From Rhopalosiphum padi (Eukaryota > Arthropoda > Insecta > Hemiptera > Aphididae), in contig NC_083597.1 of NCBI RefSeq assembly GCF_020882245.1, positions 73,324,152 through 73,388,151 on the forward strand: DNA of 64,000 bases, read 5' to 3'. Below the pieces are notes generated by a model. The model made no database searches and was not told the origin of the DNA. It worked only from the letters and a program-made list of their open reading frames with translations. Both the position numbers and the translations under genes were made by a program. Shown piece after piece: positions 63,850 through 64,000 of the stretch; within the stretch, counting starts at the first letter, position 1, and the number at the start of each line of letters is the position of its first letter.

Positions 63850-64000
63850 GTCAAATGGACTGACATAGGTGGCCAAGATGACATAAAATTAAAACTTAAA
63901 CAAGTCGTTGAATGGCCACTTAAACATCCAGAAGCTTTTAAACGTATGGGTATCACTCCCCCACGGGGTGTCCTACTATATGGGCCTCCAGGTTGTTCTA
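63850..64000 (+). CDS. AFG2A/SPATA5-like AAA ATPase, exon 6, cut by window edge (D2)
   Basis: Residues 492-541 and one base, continuing beyond the window. VKWTDIGGQDDIKLKLKQVV is followed by EWPLKHPEAFKRMGI and PPRGVLLYGPPGCS (528-541), the start of the D2 Walker A. The Cys after GPPG, with Ser next, is the GPPGCSKT variant characteristic of SPATA5/AFG2A and its yeast counterpart Afg2/Drg1, and separates it from Cdc48/p97 and NVL. D2 is much better conserved than D1. In this family the ATPase releases Rlp24 from pre-60S particles, and in animals it also works in a complex with the paralogue SPATA5L1, AIRIM and CINP (family knowledge). Confidence 0.92.

Overview
The window is eukaryotic, most likely from an aphid (Hemiptera). 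It is AT-rich, full of TA/ATT simple repeats and short TACCTA/TAGGTA words, has short (67-148 nt) as well as very long introns, and carries hAT, jockey-type LINE and small inverted-repeat DNA transposon remnants of the kinds common in aphids. The species assignment is inference; the insect gene content is seen directly. There are no prokaryotic operons, no CRISPR array, and no tRNA or rRNA that I could recognise.

Two genes are well supported, both on the + strand. (1) scratch (scrt), a Snail-superfamily neural zinc-finger repressor: a 5' coding exon at 12142-12433 with a SNAG-like N-terminus, a ~15 kb intron, and a GC-rich 3' coding exon at 27385-28922 with five zinc fingers. The two exons join in phase to give 609 residues. 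A CpG-rich block (10.55-12.43 kb) with a TATA/initiator candidate precedes the start. (2) The 5' part of an AFG2A/SPATA5-type double AAA+ ATPase, the ribosome-biogenesis relative of yeast Afg2/Drg1. I reconstruct six exons (60958-61147, 61296-61469, 62526-62975, 63043-63418, 63487-63769, 63850 to the window edge). The gene runs off the window inside the D2 Walker A motif.

The rest is gene-poor. Between 28.9 and 60.7 kb I see only transposon debris: a Tigger-like fragment (34.1 kb), two related inverted-repeat elements with 8-9 bp flanking duplications (36.4 and 40.6 kb), two different hAT transposase C-termini (39.0 and 40.0 kb), a 438-bp inverted-repeat element next to a dead LINE 3' end (51.8-52.95 kb), and two small TA-flanked elements (57.3 and 57.8 kb). 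CpG-rich blocks at 5.0-5.9, 16.0-18.05, 21.3-22.2, 33.0-33.8, 41.5-42.3, 43.4-43.9 and 49.4-50.4 kb stand out from the AT-rich background. They are candidate regulatory or unannotated transcribed DNA.

The most interesting signals are: the D1 ATPase domain of the AFG2A-like gene, which keeps Walker A and both SRH arginines but has lost the Walker B glutamate and the sensor-1 asparagine; the paired inverted-repeat elements with TTTCG-CCAAA termini; a 33-bp near-perfect foldback flanked by 8-bp direct repeats inside the scrt intron; and a perfect Snail/Scratch consensus site in that same intron. I did not find evidence for a wholly new system.
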